64,000 nt of DNA from Bacteroidales bacterium (lineage in GTDB: Bacteria > Bacteroidota > Bacteroidia > Bacteroidales > UBA10428), in the NCBI GenBank assembly GCA_035299085.1, contig DATGXG010000048.1, forward strand, positions 1 through 64,000. Direction: 5' to 3'. Shown here one piece after another: positions 42,703 through 50,811 of the stretch. Below the pieces are notes generated by a model. It was not told the DNA's origin. It saw only the letters and a list, made by a program, of their open reading frames with translations, and did not search any database. Numbering within the stretch: position 1 is the first letter of the stretch; every line of letters begins with the position of its first letter. Both the position numbers and the translations under genes were made by a program.

Positions 42703-45036
42703 TTACATTTCCCTGGTTTTTGCAAGCATTTCGGAAGTCTTGCGGCTTAATGTTTTTACTGTTGAAATCAACCTGGGGTCATTGCGATAGCCGGCAAACC
42801 ATGGTCCGTACTCAAGCTGGGCGTAATCAATCCATCCGGATTGGATTGCTTTTGATAACCATTCAAAAGCTTTATCATGCTGGCCCAGGATCGCGTAAAT
42901 ACCGGAGATGTTAAAAGGAATGTTCTTATCCTGTGAATTTTTCCTGATCTCCCCAAGGTTTATTTCAAGGGCATGGGTCAGGTATACTTCCGCTTCAACG
43001 TTTTTGCCTTCCCCGAGTAAGATTTTCCCCAGCCCTATGGCACTCACAGTTGTAGGATCATCTTTATAGGAACTGTTGAGGTCAATCGATTTGCGGAAGT
43101 ATTCTCTGGCATTCAATATATCACCTGCAAAATGAGCCATCACGCCTGCTGTTTCATATGCCCTTGAATCAGGATTTACCTTTGAGAGAAGGTCATGTAT
43201 AAGTTGTGTAGCCTCCTGCTTTTTCCCTTGGCATACATAGCAATACCCGAGCATTTCATAAGTGTCCCAGTAAGAAGTTGAGTTCAGTTCAAGCGACTTT
43301 TCAAGCCAGGATTCTGCTTTGGGCAGATCTCCCAGCAACCTGTATATCCAGCCCACAATCTGAAATGGAATTGCATTTTTCGGATTCAGTCCTGCAGCTT
43401 TCTTTTCCCATTTCAGGGCTTCAACAAGATTTCCCCTCAAAAAATATGACGTACCCAGGTTTCCTATTGCCTGGGCGTTACTCGGATTAAGTTCAACGGC
43501 TTTTTGGAGGAAAACAAAAGCCGTATCATACTTGTGTGAATATGTGTAAGCGTTTGCAAGGGCTTTGTAGCCTTCGGACAGCGAAGGATCCAGAGAGACT
43601 GCAATCTTACCTGCTTTTATACTTGAATCAATCCAGGCCACTTCTCTGCCAAACCGGCTGTGCATCTGGCTGTATGCATCCCCAAGGCCGGCCCAGGCAA
43701 GGGCATAATGCGGATCGAGTTCAATAGCTTTCCTGAACTGCTGTACCGCCTCGTCGTTGCTTTTATTGTCATACCGGTAATACAGCGTCCTGCCCTTCAA
43801 ATAATAATCATATGAATTTGAGTTAAGGGTATGAACCTGGTCAAGCTTTTTCTCCTCAATATTATTGATTTTAATATTCAGAACCGACCCGATATTTTTT
43901 GCAATATCACTTTGAACGGCCATGAGATCCTTGCCGGTTCTCTGGAATGTTTCGCCCCATATGTATTTATTCGTGGCACATTCAATGAGTGTGGCTGAAA
44001 TCTTTATAAGGTCGCCGGACCGCCGTACGCTTCCAGTAAGAATATTGGATACATTCAGTTCACTTGCAATTTTTTTGTATGAAAGATCATTACCCCTGTA
44101 ATCCTGGATTGACTGTCGGTTAATAACATGCAGTTCACCCAGGATGGATAAATGTTCAATAATTTCATCTGTCAGGCCATCGGCAAAAAATTCATCATCC
44201 TGATTACTGCTCCGGTTTTCAAATGGAAGAACGGCAATTGATATCTTTCCCTCTTCCTGTGGATGTGCCAAATTTTTCCGGTAATAGAAATAAACCAGCA
44301 AAAAAACAACCAGGGTGAGAATCGCGATAATAGTCTTTCGGGAAAGATTCTTTTTAAAGCGTTCAGGTGCTGTTGCATCCGGATTGGATTTAAGGACAGG
44401 TGCATGGGCGTGACTCTCTGCGATTAAACCTCCGGCAGTTTTTAACTGAACAGATGTAATGATTTGACCGATGGCATTGGCTGTTTTATTGATCTGATCG
44501 CGATAAACCGTTTTGCCAAGGTTTTCCGACCGGTTATCAGATGCCAGTAATGGCCTGTTAACTCCGGGGCTTTTAAAAATAAATGAAATGGCCCTTAGGG
44601 GACTGCCATTTTCCTTTTCGAAAAGACTCTGATCAGATGCGCTGATTTCATGGATTTGCACGGGAAGGATACGGCTTGTGACATTTTTGTCAGAAAGTTT
44701 AATATTCAGACCAACATGGTCATTTGATGCCATGTTCCTGAATGCAATGAATTCATTGTTCCAGGCAAAGCTTTTTATATCACAATACGTTTTCGAAATA
44801 ACAGGAATCAAAATAATGCATTTCAGACGGCCTTCAAGGCTTTCATCCACATTATGATTTTCAAGGAGCCCGTCACACGGGTTTGTATCAAAATAAACGG
44901 AGAGCCTTTCTTTTAAAGTACCTCTTAACTCCTTCTGAAGATTCGTGACAAAGTCAGTTACCCAGCCATCAAGGTTATCGTTTTGCCGGTAACTGATGAA
45001 AATATCATATTCAAAAGAAGGCACCAGGCTTGCCAT
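42703..45036 (-). CDS. TIR domain - membrane segment - TolB-like - TPR protein
   Basis: 777 residues. TIR domain about 9-160: box 1 YDIFISYRQND and, after the CIILIPVISKTYC strand, SFAWNNEFIAF, where E95 occupies the position of the catalytic Glu of NAD-cleaving TIRs (W-x-x-E). One membrane segment about 234-252 (KTIIAILTLVVFLLVYFYY). Then a TolB-N-terminal/FlgO-like domain about 263-370 (ISIAVLPFENRS, FADGLTDEIIEHL, LTGSVRRSGDLIKISATL), and about nine TPR units from 405 to 750. The TIR is therefore cytoplasmic and the TolB/TPR part outside the inner membrane. Encoded 4 bases after a secreted subtilase, suggesting a joint system. No canonical defence effector lies nearby. Confidence 0.88.
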   Translation of the reverse strand: MASLVPSFEYDIFISYRQNDNLDGWVTDFVTNLQKELRGTLKERLSVYFDTNPCDGLLENHNVDESLEGRLKCIILIPVISKTYCDIKSFAWNNEFIAFRNMASNDHVGLNIKLSDKNVTSRILPVQIHEISASDQSLFEKENGSPLRAISFIFKSPGVNRPLLASDNRSENLGKTVYRDQINKTANAIGQIITSVQLKTAGGLIAESHAHAPVLKSNPDATAPERFKKNLSRKTIIAILTLVVFLLVYFYYRKNLAHPQEEGKISIAVLPFENRSSNQDDEFFADGLTDEIIEHLSILGELHVINRQSIQDYRGNDLSYKKIASELNVSNILTGSVRRSGDLIKISATLIECATNKYIWGETFQRTGKDLMAVQSDIAKNIGSVLNIKINNIEEKKLDQVHTLNSNSYDYYLKGRTLYYRYDNKSNDEAVQQFRKAIELDPHYALAWAGLGDAYSQMHSRFGREVAWIDSSIKAGKIAVSLDPSLSEGYKALANAYTYSHKYDTAFVFLQKAVELNPSNAQAIGNLGTSYFLRGNLVEALKWEKKAAGLNPKNAIPFQIVGWIYRLLGDLPKAESWLEKSLELNSTSYWDTYEMLGYCYVCQGKKQEATQLIHDLLSKVNPDSRAYETAGVMAHFAGDILNAREYFRKSIDLNSSYKDDPTTVSAIGLGKILLGEGKNVEAEVYLTHALEINLGEIRKNSQDKNIPFNISGIYAILGQHDKAFEWLSKAIQSGWIDYAQLEYGPWFAGYRNDPRLISTVKTLSRKTSEMLAKTREM

Positions 45037-45040
45037 AGTT

Positions 45041-46261
45041 TTAACGGGATGGTATTCGGTATGTCACTCCGTTGCAGGAAAAGCTTCCACCCACGGCAGG
45101 TTCACCATTGCGGGCATGAATGATTCCGGCTACAAGTGCGCATGCCATTGATGTGCCCGACATCACCATATATTTCCGGTCAGGCCAGGTTGAAAAAATG
45201 TTAGAACCGGGGGCTACCCAATCAACCGCAGGCTGACCGTAATTTGAATATGAGGCACAACCCGAAATTCCGGTTGAACAGGTAAAGTCGAGTGCAGCCA
45301 CTGTAAATACATTCGGGCCGTTTATGCATCCTGGCAGGTTAATATTGGCATCACCATGGTCATTGCCTGCCGACATCACTATAAAAATACCATGAGCAGC
45401 CAGTTCGCGAATAGCTGCAACCAATGGAGGATTTGAATTTTCACATGAAGATATATCATACCCGCCAAGACTCATCATAATCACATCACCGGCTTTACCG
45501 AATTTGGCAATATGGTCCAGAGCTTTAAGAATATTGGACCAACTGCCCTGGCCGTTACGGTCAAGAACTTTAACCGGAATGACTTCGGCACCTGATGAAA
45601 CGCCATTGCAGCCAAGCTGGCCGATCCCTTTTCCGGCCGCGATTCCGGCACAATGGGTACCATGACCGGCAAAGTCATCTGTTGCATTTTCACCTTTTAC
45701 AAAAGATACTGCAATAGTATTTTTCGCATTCACCTTCAGGTCAGGATGATTTTTATCGATGCCTGTGTCCAGTATCCAGATCGATTCAGAACGGTTATTG
45801 CTGTTAGCCGGGCCACCGATGAGGTCGACTGCACAGCTCGCCTTAGTGCTTTCATTGTAATTCCATGATTGCTGGATAGGGATGCCCTGCTGGATGGGGA
45901 TTCCCTGCTGAATAGGAATTCCCTGTACCGAGAAATCCTCATATACGCCATCAACATTGGGATCATTTCTTAATTCATCAGCCTGTTCAGGAGACAAAAG
46001 TGCTTCAAATCCGACGCCACCGTCTACAAACCGGCCGTTATTTGAAGAAACACCTTTTGATTTCATAAAACCATCCAGGTGCGATAATTTTTTCTCCCGT
46101 GCCGGTCGGTTATCATTGTTCTGCATTTCGCGGTCTGTATTGTTTGCACGGTTTCTGATCACCGGAACCTCAAACTGATCCTTCATGATTACCACATAGT
46201 TGTTTTGTGCAGTCAGGTCATGGATCAAGCACAGAAAGAAAATAAAGGCGATTATTTTCAT
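45041..46261 (-). CDS. Secreted subtilisin-like serine protease (S8)
   Basis: 406 residues, signal peptide about 1-18 (MKIIAFIFFLCLIHDLTAQ), inhibitor-I9-like propeptide about 20-110 (YVVIMKDQF; LSPEQADELRNDPNVDGVYED), a spacer of three QGIPIQ repeats (113-131), then the catalytic domain with D165 (ILDTGID), H200 (GHGTHCAG), oxyanion N300 (SAGND) and S371 (SGTSMACA): an intact triad. Several Cys pairs suggest disulfides in the periplasm or outside. No T9SS sorting domain. First gene of the two-gene unit with the TIR-TPR protein. Confidence 0.92.
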   Translation of the reverse strand: MKIIAFIFFLCLIHDLTAQNNYVVIMKDQFEVPVIRNRANNTDREMQNNDNRPAREKKLSHLDGFMKSKGVSSNNGRFVDGGVGFEALLSPEQADELRNDPNVDGVYEDFSVQGIPIQQGIPIQQGIPIQQSWNYNESTKASCAVDLIGGPANSNNRSESIWILDTGIDKNHPDLKVNAKNTIAVSFVKGENATDDFAGHGTHCAGIAAGKGIGQLGCNGVSSGAEVIPVKVLDRNGQGSWSNILKALDHIAKFGKAGDVIMMSLGGYDISSCENSNPPLVAAIRELAAHGIFIVMSAGNDHGDANINLPGCINGPNVFTVAALDFTCSTGISGCASYSNYGQPAVDWVAPGSNIFSTWPDRKYMVMSGTSMACALVAGIIHARNGEPAVGGSFSCNGVTYRIPSR

Positions 46262-46321
46262 TGGAGCAAGACTTAGGTTAATAAATTCAAGCTAAACCGT
46301 TTTAAAATGGTCGGGTATGTT

Positions 46322-46349
46322 CAAACGGATTTATTGGTTAACAATACAA
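46322..46349 (-). promoter_or_regulatory. Candidate Bacteroidota promoter of the subtilase-TIR unit
   Basis: Minus strand: TTG at 46347-46349, 17 bases, then TCCGTTTG at 46322-46329 (one mismatch from TAnnTTTG). It lies 60 bases upstream of the protease ATG. Confidence 0.35.
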
Positions 46350-46356
46350 TACAGTT

Positions 46357-46379
46357 TTTGTTAAGGTTTTTTTAACAAA
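46357..46379. promoter_or_regulatory. 8-bp perfect dyad TTTGTTAA-N7-TTAACAAA
   Basis: Located between the divergent protease-TIR unit and bacterioferritin gene, just upstream of the candidate protease promoter. May be an operator; with the T-rich loop it is not a good terminator. The AT content lowers its significance. Confidence 0.35.
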
Positions 46380-46522
46380 CCATTGAATTCATCTGCAGAT
46401 GCCCGATTTATGTTGTTACTACGGTACCTGTTCCCATGATAAAAATGGGTTCCGCCATTAACTTTTAATACAAGCACTTGTTTTTAATAAAACCATTCAA
46501 CAAAAAGCTCAAAACATACTCT

Positions 46523-46993
46523 ATGAAAGGAAATGAAAGTTTACTTGAAGTATTGAACTCTTTGCTGGCTGATGAACTTACAGCAATCAACCAGTATATG
46601 GTCCATTCCGAAATGTGTGAGAACTGGGGTTACCAGAAGCTGCACAAAGCCATAAGGAAACAGGCATTTGATGAAATGAAGCATGCCGAATGGCTGATTG
46701 AAAGAATTCTTTTTCTTGAAGGAATTCCGATGGTATCAAAACTGAACCCGATCAGTATTGGCAAAACCGTTCCTGATATAATCAGGAATGACTATAATGA
46801 TGAGATGGGTGCCGTAAAGGCTTATAACGAAGGTATAAGACTTGCACGGGAAGTCAGGGACCAGGCATCATCTGATCTTCTTTCGAAAATTCTTGAAATG
46901 GAAGAAGGACATATTGACTGGGCAGAGGCACAGCAGGACCAGATTGACCAGATGGGCTTGCAGAATTATTTGGTGAAGCAGATTGATGAGTAG
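46523..46993 (+). CDS. bfr: Bacterioferritin
   Basis: 156 residues from ATG 46523; the longer frame from 46478 adds a non-conserved leader. Four-helix ferritin fold storing iron in a 24-mer shell. The dinuclear ferroxidase ligands fall exactly at the standard positions E18, E51, H54, E94, E127 and H130, and M52 matches the heme-binding methionine of E. coli Bfr, so this is a true heme-type bacterioferritin. Cytoplasmic. An octamer repeat array begins directly after its stop. Confidence 0.95.
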   Translation: MKGNESLLEVLNSLLADELTAINQYMVHSEMCENWGYQKLHKAIRKQAFDEMKHAEWLIERILFLEGIPMVSKLNPISIGKTVPDIIRNDYNDEMGAVKAYNEGIRLAREVRDQASSDLLSKILEMEEGHIDWAEAQQDQIDQMGLQNYLVKQIDE

Positions 46994-46994
46994 G

Positions 46995-47050
46995 GGCTAT
47001 TAGGCTATTAGGCTATTAGGTTATTAGGTTATTAGGTTATTAGGTTATTA
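46995..47050. repeat. Short-period tandem array, 8-bp unit GGCTATTA/GGTTATTA x 7
   Basis: Seven octamers (three GGCTATTA, then four GGTTATTA) directly between the bfr stop and the convergent PAS-GAF gene stop. Confidence 0.95.
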
Positions 47051-47082
47051 TCGTGATAGCCGAAATAATATAAGTATAAATT

Positions 47083-48024
47083 CTATTGGTTTCCACTCAC
47101 TGTTTTCTCCTCCAGCTCCCGTATCTTTTGCCTGTAACTTTCTTCTACCTGCAAACGCTCAAATTCAGCGCCGGCACGCGATGCAAAGATGGACAGGATA
47201 TATCGTGAGTTTGGAATTTCTTCCATGGGCTGATCATCCATAATCAGCAATAATCCGCAAACCTCACCGGCTGCGCAGAAAATGGGTGTTCCCAGGTAAG
47301 CTTCAATATTCAGTTGTTTGACAAGGATATCATCGGGAAACATTTCCCTGAGGTTTCGTGGATAAAACGTAGGATATCCGCGGATCACATTGAGCGAAGG
47401 ACTTGTTTCAAGTTCAAATGTAAAGGGCTCGAGTGTTTTTGACCTGTGCCATCCATGAACCAGGGTTGCCAATTTTTTGTCATCACTTACTTTAGCAACC
47501 ATTACAGTACAAACGCTGAAGGTTTTTGCAAGTAATTCAGTGAGTGTTGAGAAATAGGCCTGACCCGTAGATTTAGACGTATATTTGATCATTGTTGACA
47601 GCATTTCGGCTGTTTTCATATAATCAATAACACGGCGAACGCGAAAAACAACAACCGGGATCCCTTTCGATTTCACCTGCCGTATGATGCAACGGCCCCA
47701 GAATACATTGCCTTTAAGTGAACGGAAAGACAGTTCCTGGCTATGTTCAATGCCTTTACCGATGGTTTCAAGAAAAATATTCCTGCTGAATTCAACGGGT
47801 TCCGATTCATAAAGCGAAAACGCATTCCTGCCTTCTATCTCTGTTTTGTCAGAAGCCTGGAAAAGTTGCAGTGCTTTGGCATTGCAATCGTAAATAACGA
47901 AGTCGCGGGGATGGATTAAGAAAATCGCATCGGGGGAATCATCAAAAATTGCCCTGAACAGTTCATCAGTGCCATCGTGCAGCGGCTGAGAAACTTTATC
48001 GGCATATAACCTATAATTGCGCAT
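47083..48024 (-). CDS. PAS-GAF sensor protein without output domain
   Basis: 313 residues. PAS domain about 20-135 (FRAIFDDSPDAIFLIHP; YDCNAKALQLFQASDK), a linker, then a GAF domain about 150-295 (FSVCTVMVAKVSDDKKL; YLGTPIFCAAGEVCGLLLIMDDQPM), and a final coiled coil (EESYRQKIRELEEK). No kinase, cyclase or DNA-binding domain follows, and no frame continuation is seen. It is probably a sensor that works by interacting with another protein. Confidence 0.8.
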   Translation of the reverse strand: MRNYRLYADKVSQPLHDGTDELFRAIFDDSPDAIFLIHPRDFVIYDCNAKALQLFQASDKTEIEGRNAFSLYESEPVEFSRNIFLETIGKGIEHSQELSFRSLKGNVFWGRCIIRQVKSKGIPVVVFRVRRVIDYMKTAEMLSTMIKYTSKSTGQAYFSTLTELLAKTFSVCTVMVAKVSDDKKLATLVHGWHRSKTLEPFTFELETSPSLNVIRGYPTFYPRNLREMFPDDILVKQLNIEAYLGTPIFCAAGEVCGLLLIMDDQPMEEIPNSRYILSIFASRAGAEFERLQVEESYRQKIRELEEKTVSGNQ

Positions 48025-48147
48025 TGAAAAAGGCTGGTTTAAGTGTGTGGTGTAAATTACGTTTAAACGCTTGAAATGTTGTGGTTTTATTGACGAAATT
48101 CAGAATTTGTTGACAAAGAATTTCAGTTATTAAGGAATATAGCAAAT

Positions 48148-48190
48148 AAGGCCTAAGAGATACATCAATACCGAAAATCTCTTAGGCCTT
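48148..48190 (-). terminator. Probable terminator of the GroES-like gene (14-bp perfect stem)
   Basis: AAGGCCTAAGAGAT (48148-48161) pairs perfectly with ATCTCTTAGGCCTT (48177-48190), loop 15 bases. It sits 25 bases past the GroES-like stop on the minus strand. The trailing T-run is weak (ATTTGC), so it may work as a processing or two-way stem. Confidence 0.6.
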
Positions 48191-48215
48191 AAAAGCTTAA
48201 TTACTGATTACTTTT

Positions 48216-48599
48216 TTACTTAAACAGTCCTTCATCCCTTATCAGCATCAGAATGGCATTGTGAGGGACGATAACATATTTTTCATTATTGAATTCAATC
48301 TCCCAGCCGCTCTTCTGGAGATAAATGGCTTCATCCCCTATCTTCGGCTGCAATGGAACATATTTCACTTCATCGCTTTTATCCTTCCACGGTTCATCCA
48401 CCTCGTTAATGGCAGGAATAGGATAACCCGGGCCTACTTTCACAACATACCCTGTCTGAATGTTCTCACGCTCCTGCACACCCGGAGGCAGATATAACCC
48501 GGTTTTTGTTTTTTCATGTGGTGTCTTAGGCTTAATCAATACCCTGTCGCCAACAACAATAAACTTATCCAGATTCTGGTTCCCTATTTCGAGTGACAT
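48216..48599 (-). CDS. Stand-alone GroES-like co-chaperonin fold protein
   Basis: 127 residues from ATG 48599; a longer frame from 48635 is unlikely to be the start. GroES-type beta-barrel: FIVVGDRVLIKPK, KTKTGLYLPPG, GYVVKVGPG, IGDEAIYLQKSGWEIEFNNEKYVIVPHNAILMLI. Compared with the 95-residue GroES, the region after KVGPG carries an insertion of about 25 residues (NEVDEPWKDKSDEVKYVP), and the mobile-loop segment (KTKTGLYLPPGVQ) lacks the usual hydrophobic tripeptide. No groEL is nearby, so it is likely a diverged single-copy relative rather than the essential co-chaperonin. Confidence 0.82.
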   Translation of the reverse strand: MSLEIGNQNLDKFIVVGDRVLIKPKTPHEKTKTGLYLPPGVQERENIQTGYVVKVGPGYPIPAINEVDEPWKDKSDEVKYVPLQPKIGDEAIYLQKSGWEIEFNNEKYVIVPHNAILMLIRDEGLFK

Positions 48600-48639
48600 G
48601 TGAGATGTTTGCAGCAAATATAGTAAAAACAACAAAGCA

Positions 48640-48695
48640 CGTCATTGCGAACACCGGTTCCTACGGTGTGAAGCAATCTGCCCGAACAGGAAGGG
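48640..48695. repeat. Half copy of the CGTCATTGCGA element
   Basis: CGTCATTGCGAACACCGGTT and the following 35 bases match the left end of the element at 51770 almost base for base; the right half is absent. Confidence 0.85.
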
Positions 48696-48705
48696 CTTGA
48701 AATCT

Positions 48706-48789
48706 TCAAACCGCGAAGCTTCAAACAGCGAAGCATCAAACAGCAAAGCGTCAAACGGCGAAGCCTTCAAACGGCGAAGCCAATCAAAC
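48706..48789. repeat. Degenerate tandem array, about 14-16 bp unit TCAAAC-GCGAAGC
   Basis: Five to six imperfect copies (TCAAACCGCGAAGCT, TCAAACAGCGAAGCA, ...) between the half element and the mevalonate kinase stop. It lies in the 231-base gap 48600-48830, which otherwise holds the half element and a short AT-rich stretch. Confidence 0.8.
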
Positions 48790-48830
48790 ACCGATCAAGG
48801 AACACTGATTTAAGATTTAAGAAGAAGTTC

Positions 48831-49718
48831 CTATAAAGAAATGATCTCCAACCCAAACCTCTCTCTCAAAAATGCCTTTGTTGCCTCAGCTTCTTCAGTA
48901 AACCCCAGGAACATACCACCGCCACCCGAACCGCACAGTTTAAGGGAAAATAATCCCGATTCACTGCCAGCATTCCAAACCGGCTTTATAGCATCGGGAA
49001 TCATGGGCGACAGGAATCTGACCTGGGCGTCAGAAAGTGCGGAAACCTGCTTCAATCCAAGGCTCCCGTTTTTCCACGATTCAACGGATGAGTTCACCAA
49101 CGGTACATATTCTCCCTGGAAGTCTGAAAAGTATGAATGCTGACTGAACATTCTTCTGAATTCATTCACCAATGGTGCGGTTTCACAGGTTATTCCGCTA
49201 TCCAATAAAAAAGGAACAATCCTGGTTTCCTTCGGAATTTCAGGTATTTTATACTCCGATTTTTCAATGATAACCGGAGCACCTATGTAAATGGATAATG
49301 GATCCACACCGGAACTGGTGCCATGGAAAAAGGACTCCATGAAAGCAAAAAGCTGCTGCAGAGTATTCAGATCTCTGATCTCCGATCTTTTATAGGAATC
49401 ATACACAGCAGCGCACAAAGCACCTGAGCTGCCCAGTCCCTTATGCTCCGGAACAGAAGATTTCAAATAAAGGCCCCGGACTACATCATTCCTGAAGGCT
49501 TCCGTGTCGATGACTTCACTGGCATTACTGTTTATAAAACTACTGAACCGAACCAGAACATCATTTGACCGTCGCACGGAATCATCCGCAGTTCCGGCTG
49601 CCATGACAAGTTGCGCTGTTGCCCTGCGATAAGGAATGATTAAAACAGATGAACCGGCCATTACAGAGTATTCTCCAAACAGGATGACTTTGCCGTTGAA
49701 AATTCTGAAAGAGCCCAT
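48831..49718 (-). CDS. mvk: Mevalonate kinase
   Basis: 295 residues, GHMP kinase fold. Motif 1 is GKVILFGEYSVMAG, the ATP loop is HKGLGSSGALCAAV, then FHGTSSGVDPLSIYIGAPV (bearing the catalytic Asp) and motif 3 KLCGSGGGGMFLGF. The GTSSGVDP context is typical of mevalonate kinases. It phosphorylates mevalonate to mevalonate 5-phosphate. Last gene of the cluster; its ATG lies one base after the mvaD stop, so translation is coupled. Confidence 0.88.
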   Translation of the reverse strand: MGSFRIFNGKVILFGEYSVMAGSSVLIIPYRRATAQLVMAAGTADDSVRRSNDVLVRFSSFINSNASEVIDTEAFRNDVVRGLYLKSSVPEHKGLGSSGALCAAVYDSYKRSEIRDLNTLQQLFAFMESFFHGTSSGVDPLSIYIGAPVIIEKSEYKIPEIPKETRIVPFLLDSGITCETAPLVNEFRRMFSQHSYFSDFQGEYVPLVNSSVESWKNGSLGLKQVSALSDAQVRFLSPMIPDAIKPVWNAGSESGLFSLKLCGSGGGGMFLGFTEEAEATKAFLRERFGLEIISL

Positions 49719-49719
49719 T

Positions 49720-50811
49720 TCAGCGTATTTTTAACGGTCCATTACCGGCCAAATCATGAATCACTTTCCCATTTTCGCAATAACCGGTAAGCTCTTTTTC
49801 AATGAATGTAATTACACCTGCTTTTGTAGAATCAGGGTACAACACATGCACGTTGGGACCGGCGTCCAGCGTGAATCCGACCGGGATTCCTGTTTGCCGG
49901 CGGAATTCCTTTATCCGTATGATGATCTCAAAGGTTTCCGGCCTGATGAGCATATAACCCGGGTCAGAAGTCATCATAAGGGCATGAAGAGTAAGTGCCT
50001 CGGTTTCGGTCACATTCATCAAATCATTCATTTCACCCGAATTCAGGGCACTAAGAATCCTCTCAAGATTTCGTTCCGCCTGCCCGATCCTGGCTTCACG
50101 AAGCGGATGTTTAATCATTAGCTCATGTCCACGGCTGCTTGAAACGGATTTAGCACCCGAAGATACAACCAGGACAGAATCTCTTAAAGCTGAAAGAACC
50201 TGGCCTTTATCTTCGACAGGCAGTGCATATTCATCTGAAGATCCTAATATAAAGGGTGTTTCACCCCATAAAGTCAGTCCGCCGAATACCGAGCGGCATG
50301 CACTTCCTGATCCGAGTCGTGCCATAAAGGATGCCTTCCTGAAGAAATCAGTGGTTAAGGTTTCCTCATTGTTTTGCATACTGCAGACAACCAATGCCAG
50401 GGCTCCAAAAAAAGAGGCGGAAGATGCAATTCCAGATGAATGGGGAAAGCTGTTGCACGATTCCAGCTTTATATGCAGGTTATTTATAAAAGGGAAATAG
50501 GGAATAAGCTTTCTGAAATAGGATACTATGCGATCCTCAAATTGAGGGTTCTGTTTTCCTTCAAACAGGAACTCAAGTTTAAAGGGTGCACCGGGCTTAA
50601 TGCTGTAGTCAGATGTGAGGCTGGTGAAGCAGTTTGTAAGAGTTACGCTTAAGGAAGGGTTTGCCGGTTTCTGATCATTCTTTTTGCCCCAATATTTGAC
50701 AAGGGCAATATTTGAAGGGCATTTCCATTCGGTTATGCCCTCTGATGGTTTATAAATTGCAGGCTGAAAGGCTTCTGCCAGGTAAGTTGTTTCAACAATT
50801 GCGGGGGACAT
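49720..50811 (-). CDS. mvaD: Diphosphomevalonate decarboxylase
   Basis: 363 residues. Clear family signature CPSNIALVKYWGKKNDQKP with SLSVTLTN, then SSGIASSASFFGAL (ATP loop), GSGSACRSVFGGL and the DAGPNVHVLYP C-terminal motif with the catalytic Asp. It converts mevalonate 5-diphosphate to isopentenyl diphosphate with ATP. Its ATG overlaps the previous stop (TAATG), indicating tight coupling to the GHMP kinase gene. Confidence 0.94.
   Translation of the reverse strand: MSPAIVETTYLAEAFQPAIYKPSEGITEWKCPSNIALVKYWGKKNDQKPANPSLSVTLTNCFTSLTSDYSIKPGAPFKLEFLFEGKQNPQFEDRIVSYFRKLIPYFPFINNLHIKLESCNSFPHSSGIASSASFFGALALVVCSMQNNEETLTTDFFRKASFMARLGSGSACRSVFGGLTLWGETPFILGSSDEYALPVEDKGQVLSALRDSVLVVSSGAKSVSSSRGHELMIKHPLREARIGQAERNLERILSALNSGEMNDLMNVTETEALTLHALMMTSDPGYMLIRPETFEIIIRIKEFRRQTGIPVGFTLDAGPNVHVLYPDSTKAGVITFIEKELTGYCENGKVIHDLAGNGPLKIR

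Noticed and set aside
46433-46449. CCCAT-N7-ATGGG as a terminator upstream of bfr
   Set aside because: Short stem with no T-run and not behind a gene end.
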